Of a stretch of 56,194 bases of DNA, positions 55,239 to 56,194 are shown piece by piece. The translations under genes and the position numbers were made by a program. Numbering within the stretch: the stretch's first letter is position 1; each line of letters begins with the position of its first letter. This DNA comes from an uncultured Bacteroidales bacterium (GTDB taxonomy: Bacteria; Bacteroidota; Bacteroidia; Bacteroidales; UBA932): the NCBI GenBank assembly GCA_900317845.1, contig ONII01000018.1:1-56194 (forward strand). The letters run 5' to 3'. Under the pieces are notes generated by a model that was not told the origin of the DNA, made no database searches, and was given only the letters and a program-made list of their open reading frames with translations.

Positions 55239-55855
55239 GCCGCCCGTACTTCGTCATTGCTGGCGGTGGGCAAAATCTCCAGCACCGCATAGGCCGATTC
55301 CGCATCCCGGTAGAACATGGCTATTACGGAATTGACATCCGAACCTCCTAGCCGAATCACGGTTCCAATAGCCTCCAGCACACTTTTCTCCGATTTGGAG
55401 AAGGTGCCGTCGGACGTGGCAATCTGGACCAGATAGTGGAAGAGTTGCAGCCGCTGGGAATAGTTCATGTTGGCGGCAATCTGGTCGCCCACCTGGTAGA
55501 TATTCACCTCCCGGGCGTTCAGCTGCTCCAGCATGTGCATGGCCTGAGCTGCAGCATCGTCCCCGAAATTGCGACGGAAGAAGACCCGCACGCAGTCCAG
55601 CTCTGCCGGATGGATTTTGCCATCGGCCTTCATGACTGCCGATGATAACACCAGCAGACTCACAAAAAAGCTGTTCCGCTGCTCTGTGGCGGAATAGGTG
55701 CGCGTGCCGCCTTTAGGGGCATCTCCTCCGGGAAGCTGGTGAGACGCGTCAATATACTGTTCGATAGCGCTTCCCAGCAGGAAGCCAATCAGGCCGCCAA
55801 GAGGGCCAAAATAGGCCCATCCGAGTACGCCGGTTATCCATTTGGTTACACCCAT
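55187..55855 (-). CDS. DjlA/TerB-like protein with truncated J domain
   Basis: 222 residues. An N-terminal glycine-rich hydrophobic segment (ITGVLGWAYFGPLGGLIGFL) could insert in the membrane. Residues 58-175 form a TerB-type helical domain with paired acidic motifs (VMKADGKIHPAEL and IATSDGTFSKSEKSVLEAIG). The C-terminus begins a J domain, AYAVLEILPTASNDEVRAAY followed by RRMA, then turns to GCFRASWSWSS and stops where the HPD-containing loop should be. DjlA stimulates DnaK through HPD, so that activity should be lost. The amputated end lies inside the convergent protease gene, indicating a deletion. Confidence 0.85.
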   Translation of the reverse strand: MGVTKWITGVLGWAYFGPLGGLIGFLLGSAIEQYIDASHQLPGGDAPKGGTRTYSATEQRNSFFVSLLVLSSAVMKADGKIHPAELDCVRVFFRRNFGDDAAAQAMHMLEQLNAREVNIYQVGDQIAANMNYSQRLQLFHYLVQIATSDGTFSKSEKSVLEAIGTVIRLGGSDVNSVIAMFYRDAESAYAVLEILPTASNDEVRAAYRRMAGCFRASWSWSS

Positions 55856-56074
55856 TTGTCAAAATAATTGTTTCCCGCGCTGTTACAAAAGTCGGTCCCG
55901 GCCCACGCAAACTGACAAAATGTCGGGGCAAATCGGTAAAAACAGCAGAAAAAACGGCTAACCGCAAAATCTGGTTGGAATTAAGGGACGCCGTTGAGAA
56001 TCTCTGTGACTGGTTTCATCTTGACAGGGACCAAATTTAAGTTTCGCAAGTAGCTAAAAACGAAAAATATTTTT
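55856..56074. other. Intergenic region upstream of the last gene
   Basis: No recognised gene. On the plus strand the frame ending at 56040 reads RKIWLELRDAVENLCDWFHL before a stop; it lacks a start codon and a recognised family and may be a relic or chance. The rest is AT-rich leader sequence. Confidence 0.4.
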
Positions 56075-56106
56075 TAACTTTGTCCTGGTGATTTCGTAGA
56101 TACGAA
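56075..56106 (+). promoter_or_regulatory. -7 box and palindromic leader of the terminal lipoprotein gene
   Basis: TAACTTTG at 56075-56082, then the palindrome TTCGTA GA TACGAA (56093-56106) just 4 bases before the ATG at 56111. It might be an operator or a leader stem near the ribosome entry site. No clear TTTG at -33. Confidence 0.5.
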
Positions 56107-56110
56107 GTAT

Positions 56111-56194
56111 ATGAAACGACTTGATACCCTTCTCCTTCCCCTGGCCGCCATGCTGGCCATCCTGTCCTGTTCCAAGAAGCAGGAAACCACACTC
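56111..56194 (+). CDS. Lipoprotein, 3'-truncated by window edge
   Basis: Only 28 residues are visible: a positively charged start (MKRLDTLLLPLAAMLAIL), a hydrophobic core and a lipobox LSC with Cys20, followed by SKKQETTL. It is therefore an exported lipoprotein. The remainder lies beyond the window and no function can be assigned. Confidence 0.75.
   Translation, partial: MKRLDTLLLPLAAMLAILSCSKKQETTL

Overview
The window is a 56 kb piece of a moderately GC-rich Bacteroidota chromosome, most likely order Bacteroidales from a gut or similar anaerobic habitat. The evidence is a type V (FimA/Mfa-like) lipoprotein pilus operon, pyruvate phosphate dikinase, a Bacteroides-type IS66 relic, many lipoprotein signal peptides, and repeated matches to the Bacteroidota promoter (TTTG, about 19-20 bases, TAnnTTTG) with few clear Shine-Dalgarno sites. 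Genus cannot be fixed from this sequence alone.

Layout. 1-11.3 kb (plus strand): 5'-truncated groEL, a DUF3737 beta-helix protein flanked by two related hairpin repeats, a MalY/PatB-type aminotransferase, then a thioester-type bacterial alpha-2-macroglobulin followed by its usual partner pbpC. Three tandem 51-base hairpin repeats separate these last two genes. 11.3-15.5 kb: a four-gene signalling cassette (histidine kinase, one-domain response regulator, kinase-less TPR membrane protein, small two-helix membrane protein). 15.45-16.5 kb: a gene graveyard holding a pbpC-tail relic, a helicase-associated-domain relic, a frameshifted IS66 tnpA and a truncated tnpB. 16.6-33.6 kb (minus strand): an eight-gene type V pilus operon running from a DUF3575/OmpA protein through three paralogous Mfa1-like subunits, a FimB/Mfa2 anchor and accessory subunits to a BspA-like tip protein. 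It ends in a UUCG-loop terminator, and the subunit genes are visibly more AT-rich than their surroundings.

33.7-35.4 kb: an integrase fragment, a PrsW protease, tRNA-Val and an orphan antitoxin. 35.4-44.6 kb: a second, thioester-less alpha-2-macroglobulin, folC, and (divergently) a PurL-like half protein coupled to a PIN-PhoH gene. 44.7-56.2 kb: ppdK, an acyltransferase/GT8 pair, a membrane LytTR regulator with an apparent own operator, a candidate small RNA, a GH53 galactanase with a TlpA-like oxidoreductase, recO-rdgB, an S41 protease, a DjlA-like protein with an amputated J domain, and the start of a lipoprotein gene.

Together the genes describe an envelope-focused region: two macroglobulin-type defence proteins, peptidoglycan synthesis, surface pili and two sensory systems, set among housekeeping genes. 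Regulatory features of note are -7 boxes lying 4-7 bases before start codons (leaderless mRNAs), palindromic elements inserted in frame within two envelope genes, and a small RNA candidate with its own promoter, GNRA-capped hairpin and terminator.
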